Position numbers and translations under genes: made by a program. Positions 1 to 8,196 of a DNA stretch of 9,003 nt are shown here, one piece after another; position 1 is the stretch's first letter, and the number at the start of each line of letters is the position of its first letter. Where the stretch lies: assembly GCA_017633195.1 (NCBI GenBank), contig JAGBPV010000017.1:1-9003 (forward strand), written 5' to 3'. Source of the stretch: a bacterium. Lineage in GTDB: Bacteria; Bacillota_I; Bacilli_A; Mycoplasmatales; Mycoplasmoidaceae. Under the pieces are notes generated by a model. It did no database searches, was not told where the DNA came from, and worked only from the letters and a program-made list of their open reading frames with translations.

Positions 1-2
1 CT

Positions 3-263
3 TATGGAACAGTACAAGATACATTTAATGTTTTTAGAAGTAATGAACATATTGCTTTAGTATTATGACCAAAAGGAACAAATTACTTTAGTTATTTTGC
101 AGGTCATAGTTATGCTGCATTATTAAATTTAGGTAATTATTTTGGTTATAGTGGTGGAGAACTTGGAACATTTTATCCAATGAAAAATGCTGCTTATATT
201 AGTCAATTATTGCACAAAACTACAGCATTAAATGGTACAGAAGCAGATATTGTAAGTTATTAA
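3..263 (+). CDS. C-terminal part of an unrecognised protein (5' end outside the window)
   Basis: An open frame enters from the left edge and ends at TAA 261-263, giving about 86 residues once TGA 66-68 is read as Trp (...ALVLWPKGTNYF...). The visible part is rich in Tyr, Phe, Gly and Asn, with stretches such as YFAGHSYAALLNLGNYFGYS and GELGTFYPMKNAAYISQLL. It has no obvious transmembrane segment and few charged residues. This composition resembles the folded end of a mollicute surface protein, lipoprotein or extracellular enzyme, but I do not recognise the family and assign no function. The gene converges on the cardiolipin synthase gene and is followed by a hairpin that probably ends its transcript. 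The start codon and any signal peptide lie outside the window. Confidence 0.75.
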
Positions 264-327
264 TCTAAATTAGATGCAAATTAAATAAGAACTAATTTGT
301 CTAAGAATAATATTTTGTAAGTAAAAC

Positions 328-360
328 AATTAATGACAACTAAAAAAGTTGTCATTAATT
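328..360. terminator. Bidirectional hairpin terminator between convergent genes
   Basis: A perfect 13-bp inverted repeat (arms 328-340 and 348-360, AATTAATGACAAC and its complement) encloses a 7-nt loop, TAAAAAA. It lies 65 nt after the stop of the plus-strand partial gene and 128 nt beyond the stop of the minus-strand cls gene, where a shared terminator is expected. The T-tracts after the stem are poor on both sides: AGTCTTTCC on plus and a GTTTTAC-like stretch on minus. The stem is certain; its role as terminator is inferred from position. Confidence 0.6.
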
Positions 361-414
361 AGTCTTTCCTACCAAAATCAAAGCATCCTAAAATAATTGA
401 TACTAACTATTAAA

Positions 415-442
415 GTTTAGAGTTTTATATATAAAACTAAAC
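415..442 (-). terminator. Possible hairpin downstream of cls
   Basis: The sequence GTTTA-GA-GTTTTATATATAAAAC-TAAAC folds into a long A+T stem with a 2-nt bulge on one arm. It begins 46 nt beyond the cls stop codon. Read on the minus strand it is followed only by TTTAATAG, so the T-tract is weak. It could be a cls 3'-end hairpin, or simply AT-rich palindromic sequence. The rest of 264-487 shows no gene. Confidence 0.35.
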
Positions 443-487
443 ACCATTTAATAGTATTATTTAGTTTAATCATATAAATTTACTTTA

Positions 488-2062
488 TTAAAATAAAGGA
501 TGTATTAGATTAAAAATTTTTACTTTAATTTTATTCATTCATGTTTGAGTTTTATATCATTCAGATTTAGTAATTAATTTACTAGTTTTAGATAATTCAA
601 GAAATTCATTAATTAAAGTTAAATTTCATTCTTTATTATTAACTAATAATGCCGTTTCAAAGTTACTATATAATGATCTGTGATCAAAATTAAATGTTCC
701 CATTAAACTTAAATCATTATCAATAATAACTTCTTTACCATGCATGAAGCCAAAGTATTCATAAATTTTAACACCAGCATTTAATAATCTTTTATAGTTA
801 TATCGATTAATTAATAAAATATATCTTTTATCATCAACATTTCCAGGAACAATAATTCTTACATCTATTCCAGCATAAGCTGCTGCGACTAATTGATTTA
901 AGATATCATCACTTGGATAAAAATAAGGAGTAATAATTCAAATTCTTTCATTAGCTAAACCAATTAAATTAATGATAATATCGTGAATAGTATTTTCTTT
1001 TAATAAAGGTGAAGATTCTACCATTTGACAAATGTTATTTTGTAAATGAATTTCTTTATTTTTACTAAAATAAAATTCTTTATTATTAATAAAAATATTT
1101 TTAATATTTCTATTAATGCTATTTAAAGTATAGTTTTGTCAATCAATTGCAAACATGATGTTTAATGAATTAACAATTTCTCCTTCAATTTTGATATTAA
1201 TATCTTTTCAAAAATTATTTTTCATAACTAAATTAAAATAATCATCACTTAAATTGCTTCCGCCATAAATTGCAATTTTATTATCTACAATTAAACATTT
1301 TCTATGACTTCTATAATTGGTTTGACCAGTAAAAGGATTAAATCTAAAAGTATTAAATGTTGCAACATTAATTCCTGCTTTTTTCATTTCATTAATTTTA
1401 GTTTTTGGATTATTAATAAGTCCCCCTATTCAATCATACATAAAATTAATTTTGATGCCTTCATGTGCTTTTTTAATTAATAAATCTGCTAGCACATTAA
1501 AAAAAGCACTTTTTTTTACAATATATGTTTGTACATTAATGAATTTTTTAGCATCATTAATAGTTTGCATAATTGCATTATAAAATTCATCAATATGATC
1601 TAGAAGTACTAAATCATTATTTAGTAAAATTGGTTGATTAATATTTAAACCATATTTAAAAGCTTTTTTAATATCTTTATTTGTTTGAACTGAATTTAAA
1701 AATTCTTTGGTAAATTTAAATTGTTCTTTATCATAATAAGCATTTAATAATTTGCTATATTCTTTTAGTTTATTTTTTTTAAAAGGAAAAATTCCAAACC
1801 AATAAAAAATAATTAATCCTAATAAAGGAAAACACATTACTCATAAGATTCAACATAACTTTACATTAAGTAATCTTTCTGAATTAAAAATAAAGAAAGA
1901 TGTAATGCAAGATATGATGAATCATGCAATAAATACTGTAGTTATTCCTATTCAAGCATTAGCATCAAAATAAACTAATAAAACAACAAAAGCAATAAAT
2001 AACGTTATTGCTATTGTTGATAATAATCAAATATAAAAATATTTAAATCATGATGTTCTCAT
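488..2062 (-). CDS. cls: Cardiolipin synthase (phospholipase D superfamily, two HKD motifs)
   Basis: This 524-residue membrane enzyme is expected to condense two phosphatidylglycerol molecules into cardiolipin and glycerol at the cytoplasmic membrane. The N-terminus carries about three hydrophobic segments (roughly residues 12-36, 38-58 and 67-88), ending near FYWFGIFPFKKNK. Two catalytic HxKx4D motifs follow: HRKCLIVD at H253, K255, D260, followed by a GGSN stretch; and HGKEVIID at H441, K443, D448, followed by GTFNFDHRS. This is the standard bacterial Cls layout, and the length is close to the family's usual 480-510 residues. The ATG at 2062 is preceded in frame by a nearby stop. Several Trp codons are TGA (for example residue 5), so a standard-code reading would break the gene into pieces, although one Trp (TGG, 1799-1801) is conventional. 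The gene is transcribed divergently from cas9 and has no evident functional link to it. The family assignment is firm; the exact substrate is inferred. Confidence 0.93.
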
Positions 2063-2074
2063 ATTAATTATTTA

Positions 2075-2080
2075 ATTATA
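2075..2080 (-). promoter_or_regulatory. Candidate -10 box for cls
   Basis: A perfect TATAAT is read on the minus strand, 12 nt before the cls ATG. Transcription would start only about 6 nt before the ATG, giving a nearly leaderless mRNA. No Shine-Dalgarno-like sequence precedes the ATG and no well-spaced -35 is visible. In sequence this AT-rich, a chance match is possible. Confidence 0.4.
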
Positions 2081-2092
2081 TTTGTTAAGAAT

Positions 2093-2098
2093 TACAAT
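2093..2098 (+). promoter_or_regulatory. Candidate -10 box for cas9
   Basis: TACAAT lies 50 nt upstream of the cas9 ATG, with a weak -35-like TTTAAT (2071-2076) 16 nt before it. The whole cas9-cls gap is only 86 nt, so the cas9 promoter must lie here or inside cls. This is the best candidate I see but it is not distinctive. A purine-rich AAAGAAAG at 2133-2140, 8 nt before the ATG, is the likely ribosome binding site. Confidence 0.3.
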
Positions 2099-2148
2099 AT
2101 ATAAAAACAAATAAATACTAATTTAATAATATAAAGAAAGAAATTATT

Positions 2149-5100
2149 ATGGAACAAGAAACTAATAAAAATTCTAAAAGAAAAATAGCAATAGGATTAG
2201 ATTTAGGAGTTGCATCATGTGGATGAGCGATTTTTGATGTAACTAATCCTGATAAAAAGGAATTAATTGATTTGGGTGTGAGATTATTTGAAGAAGCATC
2301 AGATAAAAATAATCAAACAAATGCATCTAATAGAAGAGAAAAAAGATGTACAAGAAGAAGAATTAGAAGAATTAAATTTAAGAAAAATAGTTTAATTCAT
2401 TTAATTGCAAAAACAACAAATTTAGTTAATGGAAGTTGTTTTGAAGAAAAAGTTGAAAAAGTTAAAGAAATAATTCGCAATGGAATTGTAGATGAAAATT
2501 GTAGACAAATTCAACCATTAGAATTGAGACTAAAATCTTTAATAAATAATGAACAACTAACAAATGAAGAATTAATTGTTGTTTTATATAATTATTTTTC
2601 TCATAGAGGATTTTTCTATGTTCAAGATGATAAAAATTCTAAGAAAAAACTAAATAATGAAAATAAAAGTTCTGAGTTAACTGAAGAAGATAAAAAAATA
2701 GAAAGCACATTAAATACTGATATTAAAATTTGTGATTTTCCAACGATTAAATATTATAAAAAAAACAAGGATTTTGTAAGTAAATTTATTGGTATAGAAG
2801 AAAACAATGAAATTCCACATTCTCACTGAGAATTAGAAGTTAAATACTTATTAAATCAGCAAACTAATTTAAGCAAAGAATTTGTTGACAACTATTTAAG
2901 ATTATTCAATCATATAAGAGCTTTCAATAAAGGTCCAGGTTCAGAAAAGTCACCAACTCCATATGGATTATGAAGAAAAGAAAATGGAGAAATTAAATGT
3001 GTTGGTGATAACTTATGAGATGTAACTGTTGGTAAATGTAGTGTTTTTCCAGATGAAATTAGAGGAATGATTAATTCTCCGCTTGCAGAAATAACTAACT
3101 TAATTAATGATTTAATAAATTTAAATTTTTATTCTGATAATGCAAGAAGATTATTCACTCAAAAAGAATTAATAGAATTTTTCAATATCTTAAATGAAGG
3201 ATTAAAAAAACAAAAACCACAACCAATAACTGAAAAAAGTCTAATAAAAATTTTTAAGCAACTTTTCCCAAACGAAGAAATTATTTTTGACAAAAAATAT
3301 GTTTGAGGTTATAGATTAGATAAAAACAAAGAACCTATTTTTACTGAACTTAATAATACATATCAAATTATTCAAATACTATTAAAAACAAAAAATATTA
3401 ATCCTGAACAAATTAATTTATTGGATATTAATTTTATACAAAAAATTAATGATTTTTATAAGGAACTAACGAGATTTTCACAAGATAAAATTAAAAGATT
3501 TGAGTTATTTCAAAAACTTATATCAAATAATCAAAATACTATGGATACAGAAGAATTATTAAAACTATTTAATAAAATCAAAGGTTTTAGTAAAACTAGT
3601 TCTATAAGTTATAAAGCAATGATAAAATTTTTAGATTATATAATTAATCTTAAAAATCCTGAATTAGTTAACTCTTCAACTTATTTCTTAAAAGAAATTA
3701 AACAAAATAGAGACAAAGAATTTAATTTAACTGGTTGATATTTACCTAAAAATTTATTTAAAGATGAAATCTTGTCAGTAAATGCAAAAAGAACTTTCAT
3801 TCAAGCAGTTAATGTAATTAATAAAATTATTCATTTATATAAAAATAAATATCATTTACAAGATGTTGTTATTGAAATGGCTAGAGAAAAAAATAGCCAG
3901 GAACAAAAAAAGTTTTTAGATAATTTAATGAGAAAGAATGAATCCTTTAAAGATAGATGCATAGAAGAATATGGAATAAAAAATCAAGATAAACTATATA
4001 AAGGTCAATTATTCTTAAAGATATTATTATGAGAAAAACAAAATCATATGGATCTTTATGATGGAGAAGAAATTGATTTAACACATCTAATAAATAATCC
4101 ACAAGATTTTCAAATTGATCATATAATCCCTTATTCTTTATGTGGTATTGATTCATTAGATAATAAAGTTTTAACTACTACAAAAAATAATAAAGATAAA
4201 GACAATAGAACTCCATATCAATGATTGTCTTTTAAAAAAGGAGAATATGAAAAATTTAAAGAAAGAATCGATTCAATTTATAATGGACCAAAAATAAAAA
4301 AAGATAAAGATAAAAAAGAAAATAATGATGTTTTAATTTCTAAAGACAAGTATTTTAATTTAACTTATGAAGGAAATGACTGAGCAAATTTTATTAATAG
4401 AAATTTAAATGATACAAGAATTTCAACTAGATTATTATTAAATACATTGCAAGATTTTTTTGAAGCAAATAAGTCAGTTAAAAATGATGATAATGCTACT
4501 GAAATTTTTTATGATGAAAAACAAGCATTTTTTAAAGAAGCAAATGTTAAAGTATTGAATGGAACTTTAACAAATTATGCAAGAAAAAATATCTTTGTTC
4601 AAGAAAATCAAGAAACAGGAGAATTAGTTCCTTTAATTAAAGATAGAGTTAAAAGTAATAATCACCATGCCATAGATGCAGCAATAATTTGCTATGTTGG
4701 TTCATATTACAAGTTAAATAAATTATTAAGTGACATTAAGCAAAAAGAACAAGATATTTGATTAGATTTTGCTAAAGAAGTAAAAAGAAACAATCTTGAT
4801 GCAGAAAGCGATGAATACAAAGAATTAAAGGATAAATACAATTCTTTTATTGTTAACAAAAAGGAAGAAGGATTAGAAAAAGACTGATTGCAAAAAGATA
4901 AGTCAATAAAAGAATTAGGTAAATTATTATATGAAATATCTAATAATGAAAACAAAGATTTATATGTTAAATTTTCTTTTCCTTCAATGAAAAAATCTAA
5001 TGGTGAATTTTTTAATGAAACTAATTATGGATGAAAAACATTAAAAAATGGTGAAGAATTTGCAACAAGTAAAATAGATTTATTAAATGAAATGAAACAA

Positions 5101-6117
5101 AAAAATGATCTTAATAAATTTAAAAAATATTTTATGAATTTTTTATTAAATAATAGTGATGATGAAGATGAAGGAAAATGTTCAGAAGATTTATTAATTA
5201 AATATTCTGATTCTAAAAAAGAAGCAATTAATCCTATTTATCAAAAACTTTGTGAAATATTTTATAAGCCTGAATTTCAAGAAAGCACAAACAATAAAAG
5301 CAAAAATCCTTTTATTAATTATTTAAATAGTTTAAATAGTGAAGATAATTTATCTTTAATTAAAGATAAACAAATACAAAATATTATTAAAAATAAGTTG
5401 TATATTCCAATTTGAAAAAATGATGATTTTAGCAATAAGCCTACTTTAATAAGAAAATTAAAATGCAAAGAAAATTTTGATAAAGACAAAATATTCATAT
5501 CTAGTTCAGGTGTAAAACATTCCTTTAATCCATTTGGTGTAAGAATTTATAAGAATAATAATAATGAACCACAACTTATCAATTTAACCTTTAATAATAT
5601 GAAAATAAAGAATAACAGAGTAGATATAGATGAACAAAAGTTAGACAACAAATGATTAAATGACAAAAAAATTACTTTAAAATCAAAAAAATATATAAGA
5701 TTTGACAGAGGAACAACTTTATTATTAAATGAACAATTTTATAAAGACAAAAAAGAAGGAATAAAATTTGATAATCAAGTATTAGACAACTTAGAAATAG
5801 ATTTTAATAATAATGGTTTTAATAAAGAATATCTTAGATTCTATTCTAATGGTTCATATAACATAGGTAATAAACAATTTGAATTAAAACTTCTAAATTC
5901 TGATGGAATATATGTAGAAAGAAAAAAACATAAAAATCAAGAAGCAAATAATGAAGAAACATCAAATGACAAAAAACAAAAAAAACAAAAAAAAGAAAAA
6001 ATACAATTATTTATTCCTTTTGATAGGTTATTAAAATATTTTGATCTAGTTGAAATTGATTATTTAGGAAATATAAGAAGTAGAAAAAGTATTCAAGACT
6101 TATTTAATAAATTATAG
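2149..6117 (+). CDS. cas9: CRISPR-associated endonuclease Cas9 (type II-A)
   Basis: This is the RNA-guided effector: loaded with crRNA:tracrRNA it cuts both strands of matching DNA in the cytoplasm. The 1322-residue frame is uninterrupted once its 14 in-frame TGA codons are read as Trp. Domains in order: Ruv[16 protein letters not shown] (D18); arginine-rich bridge helix at about residues 62-80; recognition lobe with [13 protein letters not shown]; Ruv[13 protein letters not shown] (E576); HNH with [12 protein letters not shown] (D657, H658) and N672 and N681, the same spacing as H840, N854 and N863 in S. pyogenes Cas9; [10 protein letters not shown] linker; Ruv[13 protein letters not shown] (H840, D843); then a long C-terminal PAM-interacting region with a Lys/Gln-rich stretch at about 1258-1284. 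All nuclease residues I checked are present. The start is supported by AAAGAAAG upstream and by RuvC-I lying close to the N-terminus, as in the family. The stop is immediately followed by the tracrRNA promoter. The csn2 gene and GTTT...AAAC repeats assign the locus to II-A. Confidence 0.98.
5971..6001 (+). repeat. Run of A tracts inside cas9 (possible slippage site)
   Basis: Four A tracts of 6, 8, 8 and 6 bases, separated by single C, C and G bases, encode a Lys/Gln-rich linker near the Cas9 C-terminus. The reading frame continues correctly through them here. Homopolymers of this length can gain or lose bases during replication in mollicutes, which would alter or truncate roughly the last 40-50 residues. 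Confidence 0.6.
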
Positions 6118-6123
6118 TATAAT
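6118..6123 (+). promoter_or_regulatory. -10 box of the tracrRNA promoter
   Basis: A perfect TATAAT begins on the base directly after the cas9 TAG stop. A start about 7 nt downstream (near 6129-6130) falls at the foot of the first tracrRNA hairpin. No good -35 is visible at 16-18 nt; the closest weak match is TTCAAG at 6092-6097, 20 nt upstream. Mollicute promoters often lack a clear -35. Confidence 0.6.
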
Positions 6124-6129
6124 AAATGT

Positions 6130-6226
6130 GTTGCTTAATGCAACTAGATTACATAAGAATAATACAGATACGAGATAAAGCAAATCGTATTGCTGTAACT
6201 GCCCCTGGTTTTCCAGAGGGTTTTTT
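6130..6226 (+). ncRNA. tracrRNA
   Basis: This trans-activating RNA pairs with each crRNA repeat, recruits RNase III for processing in this class, and anchors the guide in Cas9. From 5' to 3': a small hairpin GTTGC-TTAAT-GCAAC (6130-6144); an anti-repeat (6145-6176) with 23 nt (6145-6167) exactly complementary to the 3' two-thirds of the repeat; a 2x2 internal loop (AT 6168-6169 opposite TA of the repeat); a 7-bp lower stem ACGAGAU/GUUUCGU containing G-U pairs; a nexus-like hairpin AGCAA-ATCGTA-TTGCT (6179-6194); and a terminal hairpin with a T-tract (6202-6226). The order of lower stem, internal loop, upper stem, nexus and terminal hairpin matches II-A guide architecture. It is transcribed on the plus strand, which fixes array transcription as plus. 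The 5' end is inferred from TATAAT at 6118-6123; shorter or longer forms, including readthrough from cas9, are possible. Confidence 0.92.
6202..6226 (+). terminator. Intrinsic terminator of the tracrRNA
   Basis: The stem is CCC-CTGG with loop TTTT and then CCAG-A-GGG, a 7-bp G+C-rich stem with one bulged A, followed by six T (6221-6226). It is the most G+C-rich hairpin seen in the window. It is also the terminal hairpin of the tracrRNA and should stop most transcription coming from cas9 before cas1. Confidence 0.88.
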
Positions 6227-6234
6227 GTTATAAT
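6226..6234 (+). promoter_or_regulatory. Extended -10 promoter of cas1
   Basis: TGTTATAAT matches the extended -10 consensus (TG-n-TATAAT). Its first T is the last base of the tracrRNA terminator T-tract. A start about 7 nt downstream lies near 6241, only about 5 nt before the cas1 ATG at 6246, predicting an almost leaderless mRNA. No Shine-Dalgarno sequence precedes the ATG, which agrees with this. Confidence 0.6.
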
Positions 6235-6245
6235 AATCCTGTATC

Positions 6246-7142
6246 ATGGGTTGAAAAATAATAGAATTAGAAAATGGAGAAAAATTAAGTCTATTTTTAG
6301 ATAATTTAATTATAAGAACAGAACTATCTAAAATTACTATTCCATTATCTGATATTGATACAATAATAACTCATAACAATAAACTAACTATAACTTCTAG
6401 ATTATTAGTTGCATTAGCAGAACATAACATTAACTTCATTATTTGTGATGAAAAACATGATCCTGCATTACAACTTATAAATATTAATGGTCACTTTAAT
6501 TCATTAAAAATATTTAGTGAACAATTAAATTGGACAAAAAAATATAAAGATTTTTTATGGACAAAAATTATCAACCAGAAAATTGTAAACCAAGCTAATA
6601 TAATTTTAAAGATTAATGATAATAAAGAGATATATGATAGTTTGATTGAATTATCAAATGATATCAAAAGTTTTGATATCACAAATAGAGAAGGTCATGC
6701 TTCTAAAATATATTGACATGCATTATTTTCAGTTGAATTTAATAGAAGAGATGATTCATTTGAAAATCTTGTTTTGAATTATGGATATAGTATTTTAAGA
6801 AGCATGATTACTAGATCTATCATAAAAAAAGGTCTAGATCCTAGAATTTCTTTATTTCATAAATCATTCAATAATTTTTTTGCCTTAGCTTCAGATTTTA
6901 TTGAACCATTTAGATTTTGTGTTGATCTTAATATGTTAGAAATTATTAAAGAAACACAAAATATATATGAAGCTAAAACAAAAATGTTAGAAAGATTAAG
7001 CAATTATAAATTAATTCTTAATAAAAAAGGATATTTTGTTAATAATGCAATTGACTTATTTATTGATTATGTTATTAATCAAAATGAATTTCCAAATTTT
7101 GAAATAATATGGCAGCAGAATATAAACCAATGAGAATCATAG
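6246..7142 (+). CDS. cas1: CRISPR integrase Cas1 (type II)
   Basis: This is the catalytic subunit of the Cas1-Cas2 integrase that inserts new spacers at the leader end of the array. The 298-residue protein starts MGWKIIELENGEKLSLFLDN, the typical type II Cas1 opening, which supports the ATG. Further family signatures are ALAEHNINFIICDEKHDP, WTKIINQKIVNQ, NREGHASKIYWHALF and a C-terminal helical domain ending with LFHKSFNNFFALASDFIEPFR. The expected metal ligands are E149, H205 and E220, the same numbering as in streptococcal II-A Cas1. TGA at 7131-7133 is Trp, so the true stop is TAG 7140-7142 and the gene overlaps cas2 by 34 nt. Trp codon use differs from cas9: three TGG (W96, W105, W289) and three TGA (W3, W157, W296), against 14 TGA and no TGG in cas9. 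Confidence 0.97.
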
Positions 7143-7438
7143 TAATGTTTGATTTACCTAACACAGAAAAAGAAGAAAATAAATCATATCGAATTTTCCA
7201 TGATGACTTAATCAGAAATGGATATATTATGATGCAATTTTCTATCTATGTTAAATGTGTAAATGTTACAACAAAAATAGATAATGAAATTAATAAAATA
7301 AAAAAACATTTACCTAAAGAGGGCAATATTAGAGTATTAAGTATTACAGAAAAACAATACAATAGTATGAAATTAATATTAGGAAATCAAAATATTAATG
7401 AAATTTATAACAATGCAGAAAGGTTTACAAAAATATAA
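7109..7438 (+). CDS. cas2: CRISPR-associated protein Cas2
   Basis: This small ferredoxin-fold protein bridges two Cas1 dimers in the spacer integrase. It has 109 residues, close to the roughly 113 of S. pyogenes Cas2. The N-terminus MAAEYKPMRIIVMFDLPN carries the conserved Asp (D15) after the first beta strand. IRNGYIMMQFSIYVK and GNIRVLSITEKQYNSM are typical of type II-A Cas2. ATG 7109 is preferred over ATG 7130 because II-A relatives have a similar short extension before the Met-Arg of strand 1. With ATG 7130 the protein would have 102 residues. No Shine-Dalgarno sequence precedes either start, and translation is probably coupled to cas1, which it overlaps. Its stop shares one base with the csn2 start (TAATG). 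Confidence 0.95.
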   Translation: MAAEYKPMRIIVMFDLPNTEKEENKSYRIFHDDLIRNGYIMMQFSIYVKCVNVTTKIDNEINKIKKHLPKEGNIRVLSITEKQYNSMKLILGNQNINEIYNNAERFTKI

Positions 7439-8190
7439 TGTTAAATATTTGTATAAATAAGCAACAATTTGAGTTTGAATATGAAGGAATAAAAGTGTTT
7501 TATACTTTGAATACTTCAATATTTATGAAAGATATTTTTATAGGCATACAAGATGATCATATTAAAACATCTTTTAATACATATTCAAAGTTTATTTATA
7601 TAAACCCATTAACTAAATTAGAAAGTCTATTAAGTTTTAGTAAAACTAATAATTTATACAAAAAAATAATTACTTATTTATTAGATAATAACTTAATTAA
7701 TAGTGAAAAATTAAAGGAAATTATTAATGACATTAATGAATCTATAGGAACAAATTATATTCAAGAAAATAATGATTTATCTAAATTAATTTCTGCACTA
7801 TTTGCATTAAATACTGAAGAATATATTAATGAAGAATGTTTTTATAAATATTTAGAATTTAATAAATCAGATACTAAACAACTGGTAATTATACATGATT
7901 TATGATCTATTAAAATTTCAAAATTAAAAGAATTTCTAAATTATTATGATTTTATAGTTATTTCAAATTCATTTTCTTTTATTGAAAATATCAGTAATCT
8001 AGAGACATTAGTAATTTGAAATAATACCAATAATTATTTAGAAGTATTAGATACTGATAAATTATTAAGTTATTTAGAAGAAAAAATAAATATTCCAATT
8101 ACTAAAGAAATATTCAACAATTTTATAAATAATGAACAAAATATGAAGTTAAATGCAGAAATTTCTTATTTTTTATTGAATTTTTTGTAA
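7438..8190 (+). CDS. csn2: Csn2-family protein (type II-A adaptation)
   Basis: Csn2 proteins form a ring around double-stranded DNA ends and assist spacer acquisition with Cas1, Cas2 and Cas9; they mark subtype II-A. This 250-residue product is identified by its place after cas2 and by a C-terminal half resembling the family. In that half, QLVIIHDLWSIKISKLKEF and YYDFIVISNSFSFIEN (about residues 148-185) fit the two-strand core with a partner loop, followed by LETLVIWN and an LLSYLEEKINIPITKE tail. The N-terminal half is divergent. It contains two TGA-encoded Trp (7903 and 8017). Its length lies between the short (about 220) and long (about 350) Csn2 groups, and conservation is weaker than for the other cas genes. 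The final codons double as the upstream flank of the CRISPR array. Confidence 0.85.
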
Positions 8191-8196
8191 TTTGAC
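8190..8196 (+). promoter_or_regulatory. Leader-anchoring-like site at the leader-repeat junction
   Basis: ATTTGAC directly abuts the first repeat and matches the streptococcal II-A leader-anchoring site ATTTGAG at 6 of 7 positions. That site directs Cas1-Cas2 integration to the first repeat. Here its first A is the last base of the csn2 TAA stop. The function is inferred from similarity and position. Confidence 0.5.

Noticed and set aside
3947..4955. Minus-strand open frames at 3947-4156 and 4707-4955 inside cas9
   Set aside because: They lie opposite conserved HNH and RuvC-III coding sequence, show no family features, and are shadows of cas9.
2149..6117. cas9 as a pseudogene broken into several pieces by TGA stops
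   Set aside because: All pieces are in one frame, every break is a TGA where Trp fits the family, and no TAA or TAG interrupts it. This is genetic code 4, not decay.
6145..6176. A stray degenerate CRISPR repeat in reverse orientation between cas9 and cas1
   Set aside because: The reverse repeat-like sequence is followed by a nexus hairpin and an intrinsic terminator and preceded by TATAAT, which identifies it as the anti-repeat of a tracrRNA.
6491..6682. Minus-strand open frame inside cas1
   Set aside because: It is antisense to conserved Cas1 sequence and has no recognisable product.
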